A stretch of 64,000 nucleotides of DNA from the NCBI RefSeq assembly GCF_001693385.1, contig NZ_CP016428.1, positions 7,254,001 to 7,318,000 on the forward strand, in the 5' to 3' direction. Positions 52,376 to 64,000 of the stretch are shown in pieces (the first letter of the stretch is position 1; the number at the start of each line of letters is the position of its first letter). This stretch comes from Bradyrhizobium icense. Its GTDB lineage: Bacteria > Pseudomonadota > Alphaproteobacteria > Rhizobiales > Xanthobacteraceae. A program made the translations under genes and the position numbers. Under the pieces are notes generated by a model, which saw nothing but the letters and a program-made list of their open reading frames with translations, was not told where the DNA came from and searched no databases.

Positions 52376-52843
52376 ATGCGCACCTACGATCTTACCCCGT
52401 TTTATCGTTCCACCGTCGGCTTCGACCGCTTCTTCAACCTGCTCGACCAGGTGACCTCAGACGGCAGCCCCGGTTATCCGCCCTACAATATCGAGCGCAC
52501 CGGTGAGAACGCCTACCGCATCAGCGTTGCGGTATCCGGCTTCTCGCAGGGCGAGCTTTCGATCGTCGCGAAGGAAAACACGCTGACGATCAAGGGCGAG
52601 AAAACCGCCAACGAGAACGGCAAGGACAAATCCGAAGTGCTCTACCGCGGCATCGCCGCACGCGCCTTCGAGCGCGTCTTCCAGCTCGCCGATTTCGTGC
52701 AGGTGAAGAACGCCTCGCTCGAGAACGGCCTGCTCCACGTCGATCTCGTCCGCGAAATCCCCGAGGCCAAGAAGCCGCGCAGCATCCCGATCAATTCGGG
52801 CGCGCAGACCCCGCAGGTGGTCGACGCTTCGGTTGCCGCGTAA
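52376..52843 (+). CDS. small heat-shock protein Hsp20/IbpA
   Basis: This 155-residue chaperone holds unfolding proteins under heat stress. The alpha-crystallin domain runs from about residue 35 to 130 (NIERTGENAYRISVAVSGFSQ at its beginning, LENGLLHVDLVREIPE at its end). The C-terminal oligomerisation motif is SIPIN. The N-terminal YRSTVGFDRFFNLLDQ is typical of IbpA-like class A proteins of Bradyrhizobium. GGAGG lies nine bases before ATG 52376 and is masked by the thermometer hairpin. The open frame reaches far upstream through a divergent gene, but this is not real coding. A terminator follows at 52877. Confidence 0.95.
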   Translation: MRTYDLTPFYRSTVGFDRFFNLLDQVTSDGSPGYPPYNIERTGENAYRISVAVSGFSQGELSIVAKENTLTIKGEKTANENGKDKSEVLYRGIAARAFERVFQLADFVQVKNASLENGLLHVDLVREIPEAKKPRSIPINSGAQTPQVVDASVAA

Positions 52844-52876
52844 CACGGTAAGTTCAGCCGGTATTGGCTGAATGCG

Positions 52877-52907
52877 AAAACGCCCCGGGAAGCCGGGGCG
52901 TTTTTTT
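52877..52907 (+). terminator. rho-independent terminator of hsp20
   Basis: CGCCCCGG and CCGGGGCG pair around GAAG and are followed by seven Ts. Confidence 0.9.
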
Positions 52908-53218
52908 ATCTCCATCGCCCACCTGCGCCTTCAGAACTCAGGGTGTGGCCCTCAACCGGCCTTGACCGGCTGTCTCAGGATCGTCTTGAGTTTTTCGGGC
53001 GGGCACCTTGCGCGCATCGCTCAGGTAGATCTCAGTGATGCGGAGCTGCGAAAGTCACTCACTGCGCGGGCATGATTGACCCGGCGTTTCTTTGCGCAAT
53101 CCTGGCCTGCATTCTTGCACACCCTCAGGTGCATCACGTCGACGTGACAACCGTAACGATGCCGTTGCTCCCATCGAAATCCCCAACGAGCCGGGACAAC
53201 CAGATACGGAGCAGATCG
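52908..53218. other. gap between hsp20 terminator and secreted hydrolase
   Basis: About 310 bases hold no gene. They include an imperfect ACGTCGACGT palindrome at about 53138 (CACGTCGACGTG), a possible regulator site before the hydrolase gene. Confidence 0.45.
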
Positions 53219-53992
53219 ATGAAAACTTTACGAACACTGACAGTCGTTGCCGCCCTTCTTGCCGGATCGCTCGGCGCGCAGACGGCGCCGGCGCTCGCCG
53301 CCGCACCGGTCAAGGTCAAGAACGTGGTGCTGGTGCACGGCGCCTGGGCCGACGGATCGAGCTGGTCGGAAGTCATTCCGCGCCTGCAGGCGGCGGGCCT
53401 TCACGTGACCGCGGTCCAGAATCCGCTGACCTCGCTGGAAGATTCCGTGGCCGCAACGCGCCGCGCGCTGGCGCAGCAGGACGGTCCGACCATCCTGGTG
53501 GCGCACTCCTGGGGCGGAACGGTCATCAGCGAAGTCGGCACCGACCCGAAAGTCACGGGGCTGGTCTATATCGCAGCCCGCGCCCCCGATGCAGGCGAGG
53601 ATTTCGTCGCACTCTCACAGAAATTTCCAACGGGGCCGGCGCGGGCCGGCGTTCAGGAGCATGACGGCTTCACCAAACTGTCCGAGGACGCATTCCTGAA
53701 ATATTTCGCCAACGGCGTCGACCGCAAGACGGCGGAAGTGCTCTACGCCGTGCAGGAGCCGACCGCTTCTTCCCTGTTCACCGGCCGCACCACCGCTGCC
53801 GCCTGGCACAGCAAGCCAAGCTGGTACGCAGTCTCGAAGCAGGACTACACCATCAATCCCGACCTCGAGCGGTTTCTCGCGAAGCGGATGAATGCCACGA
53901 CGATCGAGCTCGACGCCGGCCACCTGTCGCTGGTCTCGCAGCCCGACAAGGTCGCCGGCCTGATCCTGGCCGCCGCCGGACAGCACGAATAG
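53219..53992 (+). CDS. secreted alpha/beta hydrolase
   Basis: This 257-residue protein has a signal peptide (MKTLRTLTVVAALLAGSLGA, cleaved near APALAA). The fold signs are VVLVHGAWADGSSW near residue 38, the nucleophile elbow VAHSWGGTVI near residue 99 and the histidine in DAGHLSLVSQP near residue 235. It resembles the plant-esterase-like or EstC-type hydrolases exported by soil bacteria. GGAG lies seven bases before ATG 53219; longer frames lack a ribosome site. The substrate is unknown. Confidence 0.9.
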   Translation: MKTLRTLTVVAALLAGSLGAQTAPALAAAPVKVKNVVLVHGAWADGSSWSEVIPRLQAAGLHVTAVQNPLTSLEDSVAATRRALAQQDGPTILVAHSWGGTVISEVGTDPKVTGLVYIAARAPDAGEDFVALSQKFPTGPARAGVQEHDGFTKLSEDAFLKYFANGVDRKTAEVLYAVQEPTASSLFTGRTTAAAWHSKPSWYAVSKQDYTINPDLERFLAKRMNATTIELDAGHLSLVSQPDKVAGLILAAAGQHE

Positions 53993-54004
53993 CGCATCGC
54001 AATG

Positions 54005-54033
54005 AAAAACGCCCCGGGAAAACCGGGGCGTCT
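54005..54033 (-). terminator. terminator between convergent genes
   Basis: ACGCCCCGG and CCGGGGCGT pair around GAAAA. The leftward side is followed by five Ts, and the rightward side by TCTTGTATT, so it may stop both genes. Confidence 0.8.
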
Positions 54034-54075
54034 TGTATTGCTGTCGTCCCTGCGAACGCAGGGTCGACGATAGAG

Positions 54076-54786
54076 TTACTCCAGGCCCTGCACCTGCGGC
54101 ATATCCTGCGTCGGCGCAATTTGCGGGGCGGGCTTGGCCGGGACCGAACCCGTCACGCTCGGCGAAGCTGCAGCCTGAACCTCGGTCGGCTTCGGCACGG
54201 GTGCTGCAGCCCGCTGGACCGGCGCCGGCGCAGGTTTGGCGGCGATCGGGCTGGCCTTTGGCATCGGCACCGCGCGGCTCGCCACCTGCGAGGCCGGCCG
54301 CGGCGGCCGCGGCGCGGCCTGGGCATGGACCGGCGCATGGGCCTGCGGCGCCGGAGCCACAGAGGGCCCATGGAGAGCACCTTGGTCTTCGTAATAATTT
54401 TCGCCCATGCGGTAGGACGGCACGAAGCGGATGATCCGGCCGTTGCGTGCGTCGATCACCAGCCGGCCGTCCTCGCCGCCGCGGTCGAGCACCGCAATCG
54501 TGTAAACGAAGCCGCGGAGCCTCGGGATGCCGAGCGGGGAAAATCCATTGTCGCGCAGCACCGAATAGACTTCCGTCGACGGCAACAAGCCGGGGCCGTA
54601 TCCGTATTGCGGTCCGGGTGCGTAGCGTGGAGCGGGTACGTACTGCGGCTCGGGAACCGGGGGCGGCGCCACCGCATAGGGCGCATCGAAATCGGATACC
54701 GCCCGGTAAGGCCCGGGCACCTGCGCCTGCGCGCCGCCCGCAAGAAGGACCAGTCCCGCCGCCAAAGATCCCGTGAACAACTTCAT
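54076..54786 (-). CDS. secreted proline/alanine-rich protein
   Basis: This 236-residue protein has a signal peptide (MKLFTGSLAAGLVLLAGGAQA). A folded core at about residues 65-130 contains TEVYSVLRDNGFSPLG, RGFVYTIAVLDRGGEDGRLVIDARNGRI and SYRMGENYYED, similar to a PepSY-like domain found in many Bradyrhizobium secreted proteins. Residues 135-236 are low-complexity Pro, Ala, Lys and Val, probably spanning or binding the cell wall. AGGAG lies nine bases before ATG 54786. The function is not known. Confidence 0.8.
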   Translation of the reverse strand: MKLFTGSLAAGLVLLAGGAQAQVPGPYRAVSDFDAPYAVAPPPVPEPQYVPAPRYAPGPQYGYGPGLLPSTEVYSVLRDNGFSPLGIPRLRGFVYTIAVLDRGGEDGRLVIDARNGRIIRFVPSYRMGENYYEDQGALHGPSVAPAPQAHAPVHAQAAPRPPRPASQVASRAVPMPKASPIAAKPAPAPVQRAAAPVPKPTEVQAAASPSVTGSVPAKPAPQIAPTQDMPQVQGLE

Positions 54787-55268
54787 TGTCGAAAGCTCCT
54801 GTAAGCCCCGCAGCCGCCGGGCCTGAGCGGGAGCATTTCGCTTGCTCGCCTGCCGGCCCAAGCCCAATTTCATTGCGAAATCCGGCGGTCCTTGGGCCGG
54901 ATCGGGGCGCCCCTGTCGCAACCCCCCGCGGGCGGCTTTTCCCCCGCATCACCGAGCGCCAATTCCGCATGCGGGCGAGGACTTTCACGCGCTTGTGTGA
55001 TAAAGAAAAATTTGGCATGGTCGAAGTTAGGACAGCATCACTGTCTCAATTGCGGGGTGGTCCCGGCACAGGGATTGCAACGAAACCGTGGCGCCGTGAG
55101 CGCCAGGGCAGTGCAGGCAAGGCCGTTCCTCAGGGACGTTGAACGGGAAGGCCTGAATTTAAGAAATTGCGGCTCGCGGCGGACGAGCGGTGGCCCAGTG
55201 GGTGCCGCAAGCGTCCAAGGTGCGCCGACGATGCGGTGAGGCCCTTAGCCTTTTTTGAGAGGAATGAA
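54787..55268. other. gltB upstream region
   Basis: About 480 bases separate the divergent secreted-protein gene and gltB. The region holds the sigma-54-like element at 55064-55079. Other than that no gene or strong repeat is seen. Confidence 0.5.
55064..55079 (+). promoter_or_regulatory. candidate sigma-54 (RpoN) promoter of gltB
   Basis: CGGCACAGGGATTGCA matches the -24/-12 consensus TGGCAC-N5-TTGCA except for the first base, and GG and GC are separated by the required 12 positions. Nitrogen control of glutamate synthase makes it plausible. No NtrC-binding palindrome was seen upstream. Confidence 0.45.
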
Positions 55269-60017
<4,749 letters not shown>

Positions 60018-60025
60018 CCTTTAGA

Positions 60026-60129
60026 CCCTCATGGTGAGGAGGCGCAAAGCGCCGTCTCGAACCATGAGGCCAACACACGGGCCTTCATCCTTCGAGACGC
60101 GGCGCATGCCGCTCCTCAGGATGAGGGTC
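60026..60129. repeat. dispersed repeat, family B, copy 3
   Basis: CCTCATGGTGAGGAGGCGC, GTCTCGAACCATGAGG and CCTTCGAGACGC...CCTCAGGATGAGGG form nested inverted repeats. It sits in the gltB-gltD gap. Its first hairpin (CCTCATGG/CCATGAGG) could terminate or stabilise the message. Confidence 0.85.
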
Positions 60130-60169
60130 GAGCGAACAGACGAACGAGATGCAGGGGCATCAGGGTTTA

Positions 60170-61627
60170 ATGGGCAAGATCACAGGTTTCCTCGAGATCG
60201 ACCGCAACGAACGCAAGTATACGCCGGTCGCCGAGCGGTTGAAGCATTATCGCGAGTTCGTCATTCCCTTGAGCGAGAAGGACACCCGCGACCAGGCCGC
60301 GCGCTGCATGAACTGCGGCATTCCCTATTGCCACGGCACCGGCTCGGTCGCACCCGGCACGCCGGGCTGCCCGGTCAACAACCAGATCCCCGATTTCAAC
60401 GACCTCGTCTATCAGGGCAACTGGGAAGAAGCCTCGCGCAACCTGCACTCGACCAACAATTTTCCGGAGTTCACCGGCCGGATCTGCCCGGCGCCGTGCG
60501 AGGCGTCCTGCACGCTCAACATCGACGACAACCCGGTCACCATCAAGACGATCGAATGCGCGATCGTCGACCGCGCCTGGGACAATGGCTGGCTGAAGCC
60601 GGAAGTCGCGCCGGCCAAGACAGGCAAGAAGGTCGCGATCGTCGGCTCCGGCCCTGCGGGCCTTGCGGCGGCGCAGCAGCTCGCGCGCGCCGGCCATGAC
60701 GTCCACGTCTACGAGAAGTTCGCCAAGGCGGGCGGACTGCTTCGTTACGGCATTCCCGACTTCAAGATGGAAAAGCACGTCATCGACCGCCGCGTGGCGC
60801 AGATGGAGGCCGAAGGCGTCACGTTCCATTACGGCGTCCACATCGGCGGTACCGCGCAAGGCGCGATCGATCCGCGCGAACTGCTCAACCAGTATGACGC
60901 CGTGGCGCTGACCGGCGGCGCCGAAGCCGGCCGCGATCTGCCGATCCCCGGCCGCGATCTCGACGGCATCCATTTCGCAATGGATTTCCTGCCGCAGCAG
61001 AACCGCCGCGTCTCCTCCGAGCCGCTCGGCGAGGCAAAGGACATTCTCGCCGGCGGCAAGCATGTCGTCGTGATCGGCGGCGGCGACACCGGTTCGGACT
61101 GCATCGGAACTTCGTTCCGGCAGGGTGCGAAGTCCGTCACGCAACTCGAAATCATGCCGGAGCCGCCCGAGCACGAGAACAAGGGCGTGACCTGGCCGAA
61201 CTGGCCGTTGAAGATGCGGACTTCGTCGAGCCAGGCCGAGGGCGCGAGCCGCGAATTCGCCGTGCTGACGCAAAAATTCTCCGGGGTCGACGGCAAGGTG
61301 CAAAAGCTGCACTGCGTGAAGGTCGACGACAAGTTCAAGCCGATTGCCGGCACCGAATTCGAGCTCGAAGCGCAGCTCGTGCTGCTCGCCATGGGCTTCG
61401 TGCACCCGGTGCACGAAGGCATGCTGAAGACGCTCGGCGTCGACCTCGACCAGCGCGGCAACGTCCGCGCCAACACGTCCGATTACAAGACCTCGCTGCC
61501 GAACGTCTTCTCCGCCGGCGACATGCGGCGCGGGCAGTCTCTCGTCGTCTGGGCAATCCGTGAGGGCCGCCTGTGCGCGCGGGCGATCGATCAGTACCTG
61601 ATGGGATCGACGACGCTGCCGAGGTGA
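60170..61627 (+). CDS. gltD: glutamate synthase [NADPH] small subunit
   Basis: This 485-residue flavoprotein feeds electrons from NADPH to GltB. The N-terminal domain carries the cysteines for two [4Fe-4S] clusters, [12 protein letters not shown] near residue 45 and [15 protein letters not shown] near residue 105. The FAD motif is [15 protein letters not shown] near residue 163, and the NADPH motif is [12 protein letters not shown] near residue 305. [17 protein letters not shown] closes the FAD site. The start [10 protein letters not shown] at 60170 fits the family; the in-frame extension to 60149 is not needed. It is the last ordinary housekeeping gene before the AT-rich island. Confidence 0.96.
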   Translation: MGKITGFLEIDRNERKYTPVAERLKHYREFVIPLSEKDTRDQAARCMNCGIPYCHGTGSVAPGTPGCPVNNQIPDFNDLVYQGNWEEASRNLHSTNNFPEFTGRICPAPCEASCTLNIDDNPVTIKTIECAIVDRAWDNGWLKPEVAPAKTGKKVAIVGSGPAGLAAAQQLARAGHDVHVYEKFAKAGGLLRYGIPDFKMEKHVIDRRVAQMEAEGVTFHYGVHIGGTAQGAIDPRELLNQYDAVALTGGAEAGRDLPIPGRDLDGIHFAMDFLPQQNRRVSSEPLGEAKDILAGGKHVVVIGGGDTGSDCIGTSFRQGAKSVTQLEIMPEPPEHENKGVTWPNWPLKMRTSSSQAEGASREFAVLTQKFSGVDGKVQKLHCVKVDDKFKPIAGTEFELEAQLVLLAMGFVHPVHEGMLKTLGVDLDQRGNVRANTSDYKTSLPNVFSAGDMRRGQSLVVWAIREGRLCARAIDQYLMGSTTLPR

Positions 61628-61742
61628 GCGGTCCTGAGCGCGAGCGATCTTGTCATTCAAGGCCGCTCCCTTTTGAGACCGCTTCAATGTACGATTGTGG
61701 TTCACGCTTGATTCTACAGGGTAGATTCTGGTGAGGCCCACA

Positions 61743-62369
61743 ATGACCCAAACGCCATCAAGACCCAGCTTTTATCGTTACCTGCATAATGAGCGAGAAT
61801 CTCTGGATAGTCATATTCATGATCAAATCCGAGTTCGTCTAGATAAGCGACGAGCAACCCTCCTTGATGAACGCAATGTTCATCGTTATCGCCACGGCGA
61901 TCGTTGGGCCACTGAAGTATCCAATGACGCTCCCTCCACGATGCATACGATGGCCGCCGAGTCGACCATCCACACAATAGACGTCATCAACCACGAGACA
62001 GCTATTATCGAGCGTTACATTGAGGGCATGGTGGAACAACTCTATGCCGACTTGATGAAGCATCTCTATCAAACAGTTGGCGAAGCTGCTGAGTCGCACG
62101 GAAATACAATTACACGGAACGAGCATAACGGTGACATTTCTCTCGGCTTTCTAGCTATGCTCCAAAAGATAGAATTTGGGGTAAATCAGTATGGAAGCGC
62201 TCAACGACCATCGATCCATATGGCCCCTGGACAAGGACACAAGTTTATCAAGGCTCTCCAAGCTCAGCCCAATGATTATCACCTCAAAGTTGAAGCAACA
62301 TCGCTTGAGAAGGAGAAGAGTGCCGTAGCTCGAGAAGCAGAGCGCATATCCCGTTTTCGCTGGGAATAG
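61743..62369 (+). CDS. unrecognised protein, first gene of caspase operon
   Basis: I recognise no domain in this 208-residue protein. It is rich in His, Asn, Glu and Arg, mainly helical, with no membrane span or signal peptide. Residues 75-110 (INHETAIIERYIEGMVEQLYADL) form a strong amphipathic helix, followed by GDISLGFLAMLQKIEFGVNQYG. The last 30 residues are charged and may be coiled coil. GAGG lies six bases before ATG 61743. Five bases separate it from the caspase gene, so the two are coupled. Low G+C and rare codons mark it as acquired. It could be an adaptor or sensor for the protease. Confidence 0.8.
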   Translation: MTQTPSRPSFYRYLHNERESLDSHIHDQIRVRLDKRRATLLDERNVHRYRHGDRWATEVSNDAPSTMHTMAAESTIHTIDVINHETAIIERYIEGMVEQLYADLMKHLYQTVGEAAESHGNTITRNEHNGDISLGFLAMLQKIEFGVNQYGSAQRPSIHMAPGQGHKFIKALQAQPNDYHLKVEATSLEKEKSAVAREAERISRFRWE

Positions 62370-62374
62370 AATAG

Positions 62375-64000
62375 ATGCGAATCTTACTCGCGGTTGGATG
62401 TGACGATTATCAGAGAGCCGCAAAGCTAAGTGGAGCCGTCAAAGACGCGAGATCCGTATTCTCGGCGCTTGTTGGAGATCAAGAGCATCAGTATAGCCCT
62501 GAACAGTCTAGATTGCTCGCATCTCCAACTGCTGAGCACCTGCGCACTTCGCTTGCGGAGATTCTTTACAACAATACAAACATCACAGTATTCACCCTGT
62601 ACTTCGCTGGACATGCCGTCGTATTTGACGAAACGCTGTACATCGCACCGATTGATACGCTCACCGACCGCATCCCCGCCACAGCGATCGGTTTCCCCGA
62701 CATCCTACGGACAACAGCGGGAGCTCGGCCAAAGCAGGCCAATTTCATTATCGATGCCTGCAATTCGGCGGGCCTTGGTTTTGACATCGGATCAATTCTG
62801 AAGCGCACCATCGTCGGGAATTCCGACACGATGGGCATATCATTTGTGGCATCCGCTGCGGCCGAAGAGACGGCCAAGGAAACCATCGAAGGCGGCCGAT
62901 TTACTATAGAGTTTACGAGAATCCTGCGTGGCGATGCGTTCGTCCAACAAGCTAGGCCATTTCTAAGCTTGGCGGAGATTGCGCAACAAATTCAAGCGCA
63001 AGGAACGATCGAGAACCAAACGATCTCGTATTGGACTCTAAACCTTCAGGGTCCGAACCTGTTTGCCAAGAATCCGTATTTCTCGGGTTCTGCACAAACG
63101 ACAGACAGAATAGTCGCGCAGGTCCAGAGGCAAACGATCGGCACAGGCGTTCATGTCGCAGAATTCAAGTCCGCGCTCGCAAAAATCTTAGATGGCGTCG
63201 ACGAAAGGGCCCTCTCAAGAACTCTCGAGAGCGCATTTTCGAAGATTGAACCCGAACAACGTACGCCGCTTATCTACGGTCTCGCAGAAGGATTGGCCAT
63301 CGAATTGTCTGAGGCCAACGATAGGTTCCTGGAAACCCGCGTGTATAACGTACTATGCGGGCAGCTCTTAGGACTCTGCCCAACGAATGCGCGAACATTG
63401 GCGATCAACGAATTAATCGAATGGCACACAAGCGCCAGCCGGAGAGCGCTCGCGCAACTCAACGACGCGATGGCCACCGATCGAAACGCGCTGATGTTGG
63501 ATTCTCTTTCGGACCTGTACGAATTACCCATCCGCCTTTCCGACATATTGGGACAGTGCGCGCTCTTCTTCTTTAGCCAAAGCAAATTTTCGGAGAGTGA
63601 TTCGAAATTGGTTTCAGATGTGGTGCAAAAAATACTCGCTCGCTATGGCAATTCAATTTTGGCGCTGACCGACGATCAAGCGACTGGCTTCCTACTTTTC
63701 CTTGAAATGTGCCGACGCAAAGGCTGGTCTAAATATAGCGAAGAGGTGATTGGCCGCCTGTACCATGACATGCATGAAAACTTTGCGAAATGTGGTGCCT
63801 ATTCGCTCGGTGTGGAACAGCGCCTCTTATTGCTGACGGAGCGGTATCAACACTCCTTCTCGATCACCAAAGATATTTACAACTTTCCTTCAGACCTAGC
63901 TACGGTCATCCTGAGCTTCTGCGCGCTTGCCAAATTAGATGAAGCTGTAGATCGGAGTCTGATCAGTATCGATCACACATCGATCAATTATTTCATTCCG
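62375..64000 (+). CDS. caspase-like (peptidase C14/metacaspase) protein, 3' end cut
   Basis: The first 542 residues are visible, and the frame is open to the window edge. The N-terminal 230 residues are a caspase-fold domain. ILLAVGCDDYQ and KLSGAVKDARSVFSALV are the first strand and helix, the catalytic histidine is His80 in LYFAGHAVVF and the cysteine is Cys129 in IIDACNSAG. Spacing fits the clan CD dyad, and Asp127-Ala-Cys is the usual metacaspase form. Residues about 250-542 are a long helical region without known repeats, which may sense or bind a partner. ATG 62375 has only a weak GGGAAT upstream and follows the previous stop by five bases. Codon use (AGA, TTA, CTA, ATA) differs from flanking genes. 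Confidence 0.88.
   Translation, partial: MRILLAVGCDDYQRAAKLSGAVKDARSVFSALVGDQEHQYSPEQSRLLASPTAEHLRTSLAEILYNNTNITVFTLYFAGHAVVFDETLYIAPIDTLTDRIPATAIGFPDILRTTAGARPKQANFIIDACNSAGLGFDIGSILKRTIVGNSDTMGISFVASAAAEETAKETIEGGRFTIEFTRILRGDAFVQQARPFLSLAEIAQQIQAQGTIENQTISYWTLNLQGPNLFAKNPYFSGSAQTTDRIVAQVQRQTIGTGVHVAEFKSALAKILDGVDERALSRTLESAFSKIEPEQRTPLIYGLAEGLAIELSEANDRFLETRVYNVLCGQLLGLCPTNARTLAINELIEWHTSASRRALAQLNDAMATDRNALMLDSLSDLYELPIRLSDILGQCALFFFSQSKFSESDSKLVSDVVQKILARYGNSILALTDDQATGFLLFLEMCRRKGWSKYSEEVIGRLYHDMHENFAKCGAYSLGVEQRLLLLTERYQHSFSITKDIYNFPSDLATVILSFCALAKLDEAVDRSLISIDHTSINYFIP

Overview
The window reads as chromosome of a Bradyrhizobium-type alphaproteobacterium. The G+C content is high, most genes carry good Shine-Dalgarno sequences, and the dispersed palindromic repeats, the suhB/MmgR-type small RNA, the ROSE-type RNA thermometer, CpdR and the many TctC/Bug, TRAP-TAXI and ABC uptake genes all fit that group. 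The species cannot be fixed from the sequence alone.

Layout. 1-843: the end of a D-amino-acid transaminase gene. 1029-4423: a gltIJKL-type glutamate/aspartate ABC uptake operon (minus strand). 5221-9761: a TctCBA tricarboxylate-type transporter convergent with an M20 peptidase. 9947-14273: a flavin monooxygenase of the NtaA/SnaA type, a thiamine-diphosphate decarboxylase and a cupin. 14667-18137: a TRAP-TAXI transporter. 19124-23944: a GFA-fold protein, an Old Yellow Enzyme, an aldehyde dehydrogenase, a short-chain dehydrogenase and a small zinc-ribbon protein. 24039-26305: a two-gene operon of unknown function (nine-span membrane protein plus GNAT-like protein). 26636-28934: small membrane proteins and pspA, divergent from a TetR regulator across three matching operators. 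28938-34249: a TIMP-like secreted protein, then a catabolic cluster of a Rieske ferredoxin and two amidohydrolases divergent from an FAD dehydrogenase. 34909-38549: opgG-opgH for periplasmic glucans. 39595-50281: two paralogous class III cyclase/TPR proteins, with tRNA-Val, cpdR, N-formylglutamate amidohydrolase, a suhB-type sRNA, hisN, a Bug protein, LysR, TauE and LysE between them. 51194-54786: two alpha/beta hydrolases, a heat-shock gene under an RpoH promoter and ROSE-like thermometer, and a secreted proline-rich protein. 55269-61627: glutamate synthase gltB and gltD, with a sigma-54-like promoter.

From about 61640 to the right edge the character changes. G+C falls to roughly half, and AGA, TTA, CTA and ATA codons become common. 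A two-gene operon begins there: an unrecognised 208-residue protein followed by a caspase-like protease (His80/Cys129) with a long helical C-terminal region cut by the window end. This is the best candidate for a horizontally acquired, possibly antiphage or cell-death, system.

Common themes are nutrient uptake (six transport systems, two with strong stem-loops just after the binding-protein gene), nitrogen assimilation (gltIJKL, gltBD, N-formylglutamate amidohydrolase) and oxidative catabolism of small organic acids and aldehydes. Several dispersed repeat families occupy gene borders, including gaps inside the glt operons.
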